NCBI GenBank assembly: GCA_026314275.1
Contig: CP111109.1
Span: forward strand, 1,798,001 to 1,862,000
Length of the DNA stretch: 64,000 nucleotides
Direction of reading: 5' to 3'
From: JAGOEY01 sp017997515
Lineage (GTDB): Bacteria; Pseudomonadota; Gammaproteobacteria; Burkholderiales; Burkholderiaceae_C
Part shown: positions 34,067 to 41,696 of the stretch, one piece after another
Numbering within the stretch: position 1 is the first letter of the stretch
How the letters are laid out: each line of letters opens with the position of its first letter
Translations under genes and position numbers: made by a program
The notes under the pieces: generated by a model
What the model was told of the DNA's origin: nothing
Database searches by the model: none
What the model saw: the letters and a program-made list of their open reading frames with translations, nothing else

Positions 34067-34842
34067 AAACCAGTGAAGGTGCGGGTGACGGGGAAGTATG
34101 CGGGGTACGGCAACAGGCGCAGCAGTTTCATCCAGAAGGTGAAACGTTTGGGAAAGTGGATCTCGAACGCGCCGCGTTCCCAGCCGCGCAGGATGGCCTG
34201 GGCCGCATGCTCGGGTGTGGTCAGTGCGGGCATTTTGAAGCCATTGGCTGCCGTTAAGGGCGTGTCCACAAAACCGGGGTTGACCAGGCTCACACCAATA
34301 CCTTGGTCGCGTAAATCCATGTACAGCGTCTCGGCCAGGTTGATGAGCGCGGCTTTGGTCGGGCCGTAGGCCAGGCCTTGCGGCAGGCCACGGAACCCGG
34401 CCACGCTGCTCACCAGGCTGATGTGGCCGTGGCCTTGCGCCAGCAGGGGCGGCAGTACGGCGTCGAGCAGGGTCAGTACACCGGTGTAGTTCACGGCGGT
34501 GTGGCGCAGCATTTCACCGAGGTCGTAGGCCGTGGCGCGCAGGGCGCGGTAGTGGCCTGCGCAGTACAACACGCGGTCCAGCGGGCCGTCCGCCAGGATG
34601 TGCTGTGCGGCGGCGTGGACTGCGGCGGCATCGGTGCAGTCCAGTGGCAGCGCCAGCGCGCCAGGGTGCTGCGCCACAAAGTCGTCCAGCGCCTGGGCGT
34701 TGCGTGCCGACACGACCACACGTGCGCCCTGCGCATGCAGCGCCGACGCGGTGGCGCGGCCAATGCCGCTGGACGCGCCCACCAGCCAGACGGTCTGGCC
34801 GCGCCAGCCGGTGGCAGGAGGAATGCGAGGGTTGAGGGGCAT
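34063..34842 (-). CDS. Short-chain dehydrogenase/reductase
   Basis: 259-residue NAD(P)-dependent oxidoreductase. The cofactor loop is VGASSGIGRATA near residue 20, with Arg/Ser after strand 2 (VVVSARN) pointing to NADP(H). The catalytic triad is Ser (LVSSVAG), Tyr-x-x-x-Lys (YGPTKAAL). The C-terminal part has VNPGFVDTPLTA. It lies in the fatty-acid modification operon with a 7-bp gap after the lipoprotein gene. Confidence 0.94.
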   Translation of the reverse strand: MPLNPRIPPATGWRGQTVWLVGASSGIGRATASALHAQGARVVVSARNAQALDDFVAQHPGALALPLDCTDAAAVHAAAQHILADGPLDRVLYCAGHYRALRATAYDLGEMLRHTAVNYTGVLTLLDAVLPPLLAQGHGHISLVSSVAGFRGLPQGLAYGPTKAALINLAETLYMDLRDQGIGVSLVNPGFVDTPLTAANGFKMPALTTPEHAAQAILRGWERGAFEIHFPKRFTFWMKLLRLLPYPAYFPVTRTFTGL

Positions 34843-34849
34843 GGCCTGT

Positions 34850-35398
34850 TCAGGGTTTGGTGAAGGACACGGTGACGTCGCCCAGACGAATGCCGAACTT
34901 GCGCATCTCGGTGCGGTTCAACATGCGTTTGTCGTCGATCAGGAACATCCAGTCGTCCATCTGTACGTCGTACACCTTGCCGTCCACCGGCTGCTGCAGG
35001 GTGTACTGCCAGTGGAAGGCGTTGCCGCGTGCCTGGCCCGTCGCTTCACCCACCACGTCGTCGGCGCGGCCGGTGTACTGGCCGTCGGCGCCACGCGTGA
35101 GTGTCCACACGCGGCGCTGGGTGGTGCCGTCGGAGTAGCTGAAGTCTTCTTCGAGTGTGCCCACGTCGCCTTTCCAGGTGCCTTGCATTGCCACCGTGAA
35201 ACGTTTGATGACTTTGCCGCTGCGGTCCTGGAACATGCCGTGGGCGGACAGCGGGCCGTTGAAATATTCGCGCAGGTCGAGCACGGGTTTCTCGGCGGCG
35301 TAGTCGGCCACCTTGGGGGCTGCGCAGCCGCTCAGCAGCGGCAGCAGGGCGGCGGTGGCCAGGGCGGCGCTGGTGACCAACAGGGTGCGTTTTTTCAT
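34850..35398 (-). CDS. DUF3833 lipoprotein
   Basis: 182-residue exported lipoprotein from the ATG at 35398 (MKKRTLLV). A signal peptide with lipobox LLSGC puts the lipidated Cys at about residue 23. The mature part is DUF3833: DLREYFNGPLSAHGMFQDRSGKVIKRF, DFSYSDGTTQRRVW, GNAFHWQYTL and DDWMFLIDDKRMLNR. Function unknown; consistently found in clusters with CFA-like methyltransferases. ATGA overlap with the MFS gene. Confidence 0.92.
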   Translation of the reverse strand: MKKRTLLVTSAALATAALLPLLSGCAAPKVADYAAEKPVLDLREYFNGPLSAHGMFQDRSGKVIKRFTVAMQGTWKGDVGTLEEDFSYSDGTTQRRVWTLTRGADGQYTGRADDVVGEATGQARGNAFHWQYTLQQPVDGKVYDVQMDDWMFLIDDKRMLNRTEMRKFGIRLGDVTVSFTKP

Positions 35399-36672
35399 GG
35401 TGATTCCTGGTGTTTTGGGCGGATGACGCCCATGTAGAGAGCGCAAGCAGCTATCAATTTAAGAGCGCATGGCAGCAGGCAGTAGGTGACGCTGAGCCAG
35501 AGCAGCGCCGTGGGCTCGCGGCTGCCGGGCACGTAACCGACCAGCGCCAGCAGCGGCAGGGCCAGGCCTGCGGCCAGCGCCAGGTTCAGCTTGGTGGCGA
35601 AGTTCCACCAGCCAAAGTACGCGCCCTCGGCCGCGCCCTGGTCGCCGCTGTCGGCCACCGTGCCAGCCAGCAAGGCGCTGGGCACGGCCAGGTCGGTGCC
35701 CAGCGCCAGGCCCGAGACGGCACACACCACGGCAAAGGCCAGCGTGTCGCCCGCGCCCAGCACAAAGGCCGCGCTGAAAGCCAGCACCGACAGCAGCATG
35801 CCCAGCAGCCAGGTGCGCGCCAGCCCAGTGCGGCGCACCACCCGCAGCCACAGCGGTATCGACAGCGCGGCGCAGAAAAAATAAATCGCCAACAGCGCCG
35901 CCTCGCTGCCCGGCGCGGCCTGCAGCCGGTCCTGGATAAAAAACAGCACCAGCGTGGCGGGCAAGGCGCTGGCAATACCGTTGAGCACAAACACCGCCAG
36001 CAGCCGCCGGAACGCGGGCCGCTGCCATGGCAACCACAGCACAACCGGTGTGGTCGGCGTGGCGGCACGTGGGGGCGCACTGGCCCGCCGCCAAGCCAGC
36101 CAGCCGACCAGCAGCGTGGCCCAGAAAATGCCGACCATTGCGCCCAGGCCCAGCGTCAGCGGCAGCACCGAGGCGGCGACCACACCCACCAGCCCAGCCC
36201 CTTCGCGCCAGCCGACGATGCGGCTGCGCTGCACCTCGTCGCCGCCCAGCCGTGCGCCCCAGGACTGGTGCGCCACGCTGAGCACGCTGTAGGCGGCATA
36301 GGTCAGCACCAGCAGGCCGCTGGCCCACAGCACCAGGCCGCTGGGTGTGCGCACCGAAGCGTGGTTGGGCGGGAAAAACAGCAGCGCAAACCCCAGCGCC
36401 AGCAGCAGCGCCGCCACCCCGCCCCAGGCCAGCACGGCCCGCGCCGAGCGGGCAAACAGCCGGTCCATCCAGCGGCCAATCAGCGGGTCAGAAATGGCGT
36501 CGAGCAAACGCGCACCCAGCAGCACCGCGCCCAGGGTGGCCAGCGGCATACCAAAGGCGCTGGCGTAGTGGTGCGGCAGCACGACATACAGCGGCAGCGC
36601 CACAAACGCCAGCGGCAGGCCGAGCAGGCCATAGGCCAGACCGTCGCGTCGGGTGAGCGGGGTGGCGTGCAT
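35395..36672 (-). CDS. MFS transporter, GPH (sugar-cation symporter) type
   Basis: 425-residue, 12-TM transporter. The N-terminus reads RRDGLAYGLLGLPLAFVALPLYVVLPHHYA, the A-motif-like region is ARLLDAISDPLIGRWMDR, and the mid-region has LSVAHQSWGARLGGD, typical of the GPH family. Start at 36672 is preferred over a 40-codon extension that overlaps the upstream gene. Near the C-terminus (residues about 402-411) the DNA contains a complete dispersed repeat, read in frame as LKLIAACAL. Substrate unknown; may flip or export a lipid-related compound in this cluster. Confidence 0.9.
   Translation of the reverse strand: MHATPLTRRDGLAYGLLGLPLAFVALPLYVVLPHHYASAFGMPLATLGAVLLGARLLDAISDPLIGRWMDRLFARSARAVLAWGGVAALLLALGFALLFFPPNHASVRTPSGLVLWASGLLVLTYAAYSVLSVAHQSWGARLGGDEVQRSRIVGWREGAGLVGVVAASVLPLTLGLGAMVGIFWATLLVGWLAWRRASAPPRAATPTTPVVLWLPWQRPAFRRLLAVFVLNGIASALPATLVLFFIQDRLQAAPGSEAALLAIYFFCAALSIPLWLRVVRRTGLARTWLLGMLLSVLAFSAAFVLGAGDTLAFAVVCAVSGLALGTDLAVPSALLAGTVADSGDQGAAEGAYFGWWNFATKLNLALAAGLALPLLALVGYVPGSREPTALLWLSVTYCLLPCALKLIAACALYMGVIRPKHQESP
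35441..35468. repeat. Dispersed repeat copy inside the MFS coding sequence
   Basis: GCGCAAGCAGCTATCAATTTAAGAGCGC, with GCGC at both ends. It is in the last part of the MFS gene and is translated as LKLIAACAL on the minus strand, in a membrane helix. Confidence 0.75.
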
Positions 36673-36682
36673 GCTGAACAGT

Positions 36683-37267
36683 TCAGGGCCGCACGCCTGC
36701 CAGCAAGGCGTCGCGTAAGGCGGGTGCTGAGGTTTGGGGGCTGAGCCAGATGCCGAAGAAACGCTGGGCAAAGTCCGCCCCGGCGATGTCACCGATAGGT
36801 TTGCCGTTGAGCCAGAACGCGGTGGGCTGGCCGGGCTGGTTCACCCCGGTGAGGCGGTCGCCTTTGCGCACGTCGGGCAAGGTGGTTTCCAGTGCCTTTT
36901 GCCATTGGTCAGCTTGCGCGGGGGTGAGTGGGCCGCTGCGGCGCATTTCGGTGATGGAACGACTGGCAATGTCGCGGGCGCTGAAGTCGCGCAGGTAGTG
37001 CAGCTCCAGCGCAAACGCGCTGCGCTCGGGGGCCTGGGCGCTGAAGCCGGGTGTGACCCACAACGCAGCGTCGTAGACCTCGAAGCCCCAGACCCTGTGG
37101 CGCGCCTGGCCTGACAGGCGGGTGCCCGCCAGCGGCGCTTGTGCGGCGGCGGTGTTTGTGGTGGCTGCCGCCGTGGGGGTGCTTGCAGCGGTATTTTTAG
37201 TATAAAAAAGGCCTGCAGCGCACGCTGTTATTACGCAAGCAGCTATTGTTTTTGTAGTAATTGCCAT
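36683..37267 (-). CDS. Chalcone-isomerase-like periplasmic protein
   Basis: 194 residues. N-terminal signal-like hydrophobic segment, then a Thr/Ala-rich linker and a chalcone-isomerase-like domain: GTRLSGQARHRVWGFEVYDAALWVTPGF, FALELHYLRDFSARDIASRSITEM and the ending FWLNGKPIGDIAGADFAQRFFGIWLSPQTSAPALRDALL. Bacterial members usually lack isomerase activity and are linked to fatty-acid binding. The signal region IAACVITACA is encoded by dispersed-repeat DNA. TGATG overlap with the CFA gene. Confidence 0.88.
   Translation of the reverse strand: MAITTKTIAACVITACAAGLFYTKNTAASTPTAAATTNTAAAQAPLAGTRLSGQARHRVWGFEVYDAALWVTPGFSAQAPERSAFALELHYLRDFSARDIASRSITEMRRSGPLTPAQADQWQKALETTLPDVRKGDRLTGVNQPGQPTAFWLNGKPIGDIAGADFAQRFFGIWLSPQTSAPALRDALLAGVRP
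37234..37250. repeat. Dispersed repeat copy at the start of the chalcone-isomerase-like gene
   Basis: CGCAAGCAGCTATTGTT, read in frame on the minus strand as TIAACV within the export signal. Confidence 0.65.
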
Positions 37268-38514
37268 CACGCAGGCCGCCGCAGTGTGTACTGCACCAGG
37301 TCGGTGTTGCCCTGCGCAAATGCGGCTTCGCAGTAGGCCAGGTAGAACTCCCAGATGTGCATGAACCGGTCGTCAAAACCGAGCTGCAGCACCTGCGTGC
37401 GTTGCGCCAGGAAGCGCTCGCGCCATCGGCGCAGGGTTTCGGCGTAGTCCTGGCCGAAGGCAAATTCGTCCACCACCTCCAGTCCGGCGGCCTGCGCGGC
37501 GCGGCGGAATTCACGCGGGCAGGGCAAGCAACCGCCCGGGAAGATGTACTGCTGGATGAAGTCGGTGGAGTCCACGTAGCGGTCCCACAGGCTGTCGTCG
37601 ATCACGATGCTCTGGATACACGCGCGGCCGCCGGGTTTGAGCAGGTCGTGCACCTGCGCAAAGTAGGTGGGCCAGTATTCGCGGCCCACGGCTTCGACCA
37701 TCTCGATGGAGCAGATGGCGTCGAACGGGCCGTCCTGGATGTCGCGGTAGTCCTGCAGGCGCAGGTCGGTGTGCGGCGGCACGGTGGGGATGCCGTTGGG
37801 GCTGCGCATGCGCTGGCGGGCAAACGCGAGTTGTTCGGTGGACAGGGTGACGCCAGTGACCGATGCGCCGAATTCGTTGACGGCCATGTCCACCAGCGCG
37901 CCCCAGCCGCAGCCAATCTCTAGCACCCGGTCGCCACGTTGCACACCCGCCATCTGCAGCGCGCGCCGCACTTTGGCGTACTGGGCGTCTGGCAGGGGTT
38001 TATCGGTCTGGCCCTCGAACCAGGCGGACGAGTAGTTCATGGTGTCGTCCAGCCACAGGCTGTAGAACGTATTGCCCAGGTCGTAGTGGGCGTGGATGTT
38101 CTTGCGCGCCGTGCTGCGGGAGTTGCGGTTCAGCAAGTGCCGCACGCGGTACAGCAAACGCCCGGCCCAGCTGCCGTAGACCACGTCTTCGAGTTCGCGG
38201 CGGTTGCGCACAAAGAGCTGCAGCAGATCGACCAGATGAGGAGAAGTCCAGTCGCCCGCGATGAAGCTTTCGGCCAGGCCAATGTCGCCCGACTTGAGCA
38301 CCGCGCCACACACGTTCCAGTTCTTCAGCACCATGGTGGTGTGGGCGTGGCCCTCGGCATCGGGCTGGCCAAAACGCTGCACGGAGCCATCGGGCAAGTG
38401 CAGCGTCAGGGTGCCGTGGCGCAGTTGCTGCAGCAGTTTGAACACGCTGCGGGCCGACGCGGGCGCGCAGGGGGGGATCGAAAAACGCAGGGGCGGGATG
38501 GTGCTGGTATCCAT
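37267..38514 (-). CDS. Cyclopropane-fatty-acyl-phospholipid synthase family methyltransferase
   Basis: 415-residue SAM-dependent enzyme acting on unsaturated acyl chains of membrane phospholipids. The motif HAHYDLGNTFYSLWLDDTMNYSSAWF, the SAM site VLEIGCGWGALVDMAV, GVTLSTEQLAFAR, SIEMVEAVGREYW and IQSIVIDD are CFA family hallmarks. ATG at 38514. In an operon with an amine-oxidase-like flavoprotein and DUF1365, it may make cyclopropane, or a methylated or furan fatty acid as in the similar Rhodobacter cluster. Confidence 0.94.
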   Translation of the reverse strand: MDTSTIPPLRFSIPPCAPASARSVFKLLQQLRHGTLTLHLPDGSVQRFGQPDAEGHAHTTMVLKNWNVCGAVLKSGDIGLAESFIAGDWTSPHLVDLLQLFVRNRRELEDVVYGSWAGRLLYRVRHLLNRNSRSTARKNIHAHYDLGNTFYSLWLDDTMNYSSAWFEGQTDKPLPDAQYAKVRRALQMAGVQRGDRVLEIGCGWGALVDMAVNEFGASVTGVTLSTEQLAFARQRMRSPNGIPTVPPHTDLRLQDYRDIQDGPFDAICSIEMVEAVGREYWPTYFAQVHDLLKPGGRACIQSIVIDDSLWDRYVDSTDFIQQYIFPGGCLPCPREFRRAAQAAGLEVVDEFAFGQDYAETLRRWRERFLAQRTQVLQLGFDDRFMHIWEFYLAYCEAAFAQGNTDLVQYTLRRPA

Positions 38515-38540
38515 GGCGTGGCCTTGGGTGAAGAAGGGGG

Positions 38541-39326
38541 TCAGCGCGACACAAATATGTCGGGCGCGGCGGGCTTGGAGAAAAACGGCGCTTTCTTGCG
38601 CCACAACTTCCAGGCCTGCCAGTGGATGTGGAAGATGACACCCAGCGTCATGGCCGGGTAACGCCACAGCGCCCGCCGGATCGACGCCGTGCTGGCGGGC
38701 ACCAGCGTGCCGCTGACGCTGGTGAGCAGCAGCGGGCCTTGGGTGCTGTCGTCGAAGTAGTCGATGCGTGCCACGGTTTTTTCTGCTCCACCATGCTGCG
38801 TGCGCATAAAACGAAACTGGTAGTGCCCCTGCACCTGGCAAAAGGGCGAGACGTGGAAGTTTTTGTCCGCCGCCAGCGCCACGCCGTACTTTGGCTGGTC
38901 GAGCAGGTAACAGTGCCGTTCACCAAAGGTGTTGTTCACTTCGACCACGATGGCGCGTAACGCGCCGTCTGCGCCGTGGCAGTACCAGAAACTCACGGGT
39001 TTGAATGCATACCCCAGAACCCGGGGGTAGCAGTGCAGCCAGACCTCACCCGTGGCGTCGGTGATACCTTCGCGCAGCAGCAGTTCGTCCAGCCAGGCCA
39101 GGGCACCACCCTGCTCCGCACTGCGGCCGTCGCCGTGGTCACTGTCGTGGAAGGCCAGCGCGGCACGGCGGTTGATGGCCAGGGGGCTGGTGTTGCCGTC
39201 ACGCTGCAGCGTGCGCATGGGCAGCATCAGAAAGTAGGTGGGGTAGGCAAAGGCATGGTTCGCCGGGCGCAGGCGTGTGTGGCGCACCTGGCCAAAACCG
39301 ATCAGGGGCTGCGCCGGTGTGCTCAT
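38541..39326 (-). CDS. DUF1365 protein
   Basis: 261 residues. Family signatures include GQVRHTRLRPANHAFAYPTYFL, the middle HCYPRVLGYAFKPVSFWYCHGADGALRAIVVEVNNTFGERHCYLL, and FHVSPFCQVQGHYQFRF. The conserved His/Phe/Asn residues suggest an enzyme but no reaction is established. Almost always found with an NAD(P)/FAD amine-oxidase-like protein and a CFA synthase, as here. ATGA overlap with the upstream gene. Confidence 0.94.
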   Translation of the reverse strand: MSTPAQPLIGFGQVRHTRLRPANHAFAYPTYFLMLPMRTLQRDGNTSPLAINRRAALAFHDSDHGDGRSAEQGGALAWLDELLLREGITDATGEVWLHCYPRVLGYAFKPVSFWYCHGADGALRAIVVEVNNTFGERHCYLLDQPKYGVALAADKNFHVSPFCQVQGHYQFRFMRTQHGGAEKTVARIDYFDDSTQGPLLLTSVSGTLVPASTASIRRALWRYPAMTLGVIFHIHWQAWKLWRKKAPFFSKPAAPDIFVSR

Positions 39327-40627
39327 GCCGCTTGCGCTTCGGGGCGCTCCATGTCGGCCAGCAACTGGGTGGCGGCGGCGCGCCCGGCTTTGAGCCCGTC
39401 TTCATGGAAGCCGTAACCCATCCACGCGCCTGCGAAATACGTGTGCTGCCGCCCTTGCAGCGCGGGCACCTCGGCCTGCGCACGGATGGCGGCCAGGTCA
39501 AACACCGGGTGGGCGTAGTCAAAACTGCCCAGCACCTGGTCGTCGGCAATAGGCTGCACCGGGTTCAGCGACACCACCACGGGCCGCTGGAACGGCACGG
39601 GCTGCAGCCGGTTGATGAGGTAGTGCAGGCAGACCCGGGCATCGGCCTGGCTGCTGTGGGCGGCTTCGTAGTTCCACGCGGCCCAGGCAGACGGGTTGCG
39701 GGGCAACACACGGGTGTCGGTGTGCAACACGGCGCGGTTGGGCTGGTAGTGGATGGCCCCGAGCACCTGCCGCTCCTGCGCGGTGGCGTGGCCGCCCAGC
39801 AGGGCCAGCGCCTGGTCGGAATGGGTGGCCAGCACGAGTCTGTCGAAACGCTCGGTGCCCGTGTCGGTGGTGACGGCCACACCGCGTGCGTCGCGTGTGA
39901 TCTGGCGCACGGGGGTGTTCAGGCGTTTGTCGGTGATGCCCGCGGTGATCTTGTCGACATAGTGGCGCGCACCGCCAGCCACCGTCCACCACTGCGGGCG
40001 CTGGCTGACCTGCGCCAGGCCGTGGTTGTGGCAAAAGCGCACCATCGTGGCCACGGGGAACTGCAGCATCTGGTCGGTCGGGCAGCTCCAGATACAGCCG
40101 AGCATGGGCAGCAGGTACCAGTCGCGGAATTCGGCCGAAAACTTCTGCGCCTGCAGAAACTCGGCCAGCGGCTGGGTGAGCGACGCTTCTGCACCACGCG
40201 TGGCCAAGTCAGTCACCAGTTTGTTGAAACGCAGCAGGTCGCGCAGCATGCGCCAGAAAGCGGGGCGCAGCAGGTTGGCACGCTGGGCAAACACGGTGTT
40301 GAGGCTGGTGCCGCTCCACTCGAGCGCGCGGCCTTGCGCACGAGGCACCTGCACGGAAAAAGACATGTCGGACGGCACGGCGCTGACGTCCAACTCTTTC
40401 AGGAGCGCGATGAATTCGGGGTAGGTGCGTTCGTTGAACACCAGGAAACCGGTGTCAACGCCGTGGCTGACGGCGTTGCCATGTGCGTCGGGCAGCGTGA
40501 CGTCAACGGTGTGGGTGTGGCCGCCGAAATAGGCACCCGCCTCGAACAGGGAGATGTCTGCTTTACCGCGCAGCGCGTGGGCAGCACCGAGTCCTGCAAT
40601 GCCGGAGCCGACAACTGCGACTCTCAT
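39323..40627 (-). CDS. FAD-dependent amine-oxidase-like oxidoreductase
   Basis: 434 residues. The FAD-binding start is RVAVVGSGIAGLGAAHAL, followed by the acidic end of strand 2 (ISLFEAGAYFGGH); a C-terminal flavin motif is YFAGAWMGYGFHEDGLKAG. This group (COG2907) is annotated as NAD/FAD-binding protein linked to cyclopropane fatty acid synthesis. It is the first gene of the operon. The ATG at 40627 starts directly at the dinucleotide fold; a nine-codon extension is less likely. Confidence 0.94.
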   Translation of the reverse strand: MRVAVVGSGIAGLGAAHALRGKADISLFEAGAYFGGHTHTVDVTLPDAHGNAVSHGVDTGFLVFNERTYPEFIALLKELDVSAVPSDMSFSVQVPRAQGRALEWSGTSLNTVFAQRANLLRPAFWRMLRDLLRFNKLVTDLATRGAEASLTQPLAEFLQAQKFSAEFRDWYLLPMLGCIWSCPTDQMLQFPVATMVRFCHNHGLAQVSQRPQWWTVAGGARHYVDKITAGITDKRLNTPVRQITRDARGVAVTTDTGTERFDRLVLATHSDQALALLGGHATAQERQVLGAIHYQPNRAVLHTDTRVLPRNPSAWAAWNYEAAHSSQADARVCLHYLINRLQPVPFQRPVVVSLNPVQPIADDQVLGSFDYAHPVFDLAAIRAQAEVPALQGRQHTYFAGAWMGYGFHEDGLKAGRAAATQLLADMERPEAQAA

Positions 40628-40660
40628 ATGGCCACCGCCGCTTGAGGAGCACAAAGTTCC

Positions 40661-40754
40661 TTCCAGCAGACGCCGTGGAACTGGCTCTGCCAGGCCACCA
40701 GCGTCGCCCCCTGCAAGGGGGTTGGCGAGAGCGAAGCGAAGCCTGGGGGTGAAC
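40661..40754. repeat. 94-bp dispersed intergenic repeat, copy B
   Basis: Same length and orientation as copy A at 1661-1754 and identical at 88 of 94 positions by eye. It lies 34 bp upstream of the flavin oxidoreductase start. Confidence 0.85.
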
Positions 40755-41002
40755 CTTCAGAATATAAAAATGCTGCGAAGCGCCCCGGGGCGAAGGAGGA
40801 GGGAGGGAGGGAGGAGGAGAACCGCCCCAGGATTTCGTCCAGCACCCGAAAGGCTGGAAGGCTCCGCAGCAAAACACTCGTATGTGCGGGCCAAGGCCAC
40901 GCACCTTTTTTAGTATCTACACGCCAGAAAGAGTTCCCAGCGGTGGGGGCTGTATGTGTGTAAAAAGATGAAACCATGCAAACACCCCGCAGAAATAATT
41001 TA

Positions 41003-41014
41003 GACCAATTGGTC
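41003..41014. promoter_or_regulatory. 12-bp perfect palindrome GACCAATTGGTC
   Basis: Perfect dyad between the glutathione peroxidase gene and the fatty-acid modification operon. Its size and symmetry suit a TetR- or GntR-type dimer. No such regulator gene is nearby. Confidence 0.45.
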
Positions 41015-41023
41015 GCATTATGA

Positions 41024-41605
41024 CTACTTGGTAATTTGTTGCAAGGACAATTGTTTTTCAATCGTGCGCAGCAGGGCGCGGTCGTCCGGCGAAGTGAGGC
41101 TGGAGTAGTTGTCCACCAGCGTGCCGTCGCGGCCGATCAGGTACTTGTGGAAGTTCCACAGCGGTTTGCGCCCGGCCTGGGCTGCAAGCTGCTGGTAGAA
41201 CGGTGCGGCCTGCGGCCCGGTCACCACCGTCTTGGAAAACATCGGAAATTTCACGCCAAAGGTGCTTTCGCAGAAGTCGGCAATCTCCTTGTTGCTGCCC
41301 CCTTCCTGTGAGAAGTCGTTGCTGGGAAAACCCAGCACCACCAAGCCACGTGACTGGTAACGCGCGTGGAGGGCCTCCAGCCCTTTGTACTGCGGTGTGA
41401 AGCCGCAAAAACTTGCGGTGTTGACGACCAGCAGCACCTTGCCGCTGTACTGGCACAGCGACTGCGGTTTTTCATCTTGCAGCCGGTCAAACGTGTGCTG
41501 CAGCAAGGGCGGACAGGCGGGCGCATCGGCGGCAAAAGCGGTGCTGCCGAGCAGCAGCACAGCGGCCAACAAACCGCCTTGCAGCGGGAACAAAGGGCGG
41601 GGCAT
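41024..41605 (-). CDS. Periplasmic glutathione peroxidase (BtuE/Gpx family)
   Basis: 193 residues. A signal peptide at 1-25 (LLAAVLLLGSTAFAADA) sends it to the periplasm. The thioredoxin-fold domain has the peroxidatic Cys in VVNTASFCGFTPQYKGLEALH, the Gln in LGFPSNDFSQEGGSN and the Trp in KPLWNFHKYLI, so the catalytic triad is complete, with Cys rather than selenocysteine. AGGAG lies 7 bases before the ATG. It probably reduces lipid or hydrogen peroxides, fitting the membrane-stress theme of the next operon. Confidence 0.93.
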   Translation of the reverse strand: MPRPLFPLQGGLLAAVLLLGSTAFAADAPACPPLLQHTFDRLQDEKPQSLCQYSGKVLLVVNTASFCGFTPQYKGLEALHARYQSRGLVVLGFPSNDFSQEGGSNKEIADFCESTFGVKFPMFSKTVVTGPQAAPFYQQLAAQAGRKPLWNFHKYLIGRDGTLVDNYSSLTSPDDRALLRTIEKQLSLQQITK

Positions 41606-41696
41606 GGCGAAACTCCTGGAGTGGGAATACCGCCATTCTGCGCATGCTGCGGGTTGGGTGGGGCTGCCGCGAAAGCCCCCCACACGCCGCCGTGGT

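Larger units (their letters stand above)
40628..41023. other. Upstream region of the eight-gene operon
   Basis: About 395 bp. It holds the 94-bp repeat copy B (40661-40754), a purine-only stretch of GGAG/GGGA units near 40795-40820, and the GACCAATTGGTC palindrome next to the glutathione peroxidase stop codon. The promoter of the operon should be here, but I cannot place it with confidence. Confidence 0.6.

Noticed and set aside
35410..36744. 444-residue open frame on the plus strand
   Set aside because: Gln/His/Arg-rich shadow of the MFS gene, whose membrane-protein pattern is clear on the other strand.
40795..40825. Purine-only tract as a G-quadruplex or triplex regulatory site
   Set aside because: The G runs are mostly two or three long and separated by single A, which gives only weak quadruplex potential; kept as a note in the intergenic entry.
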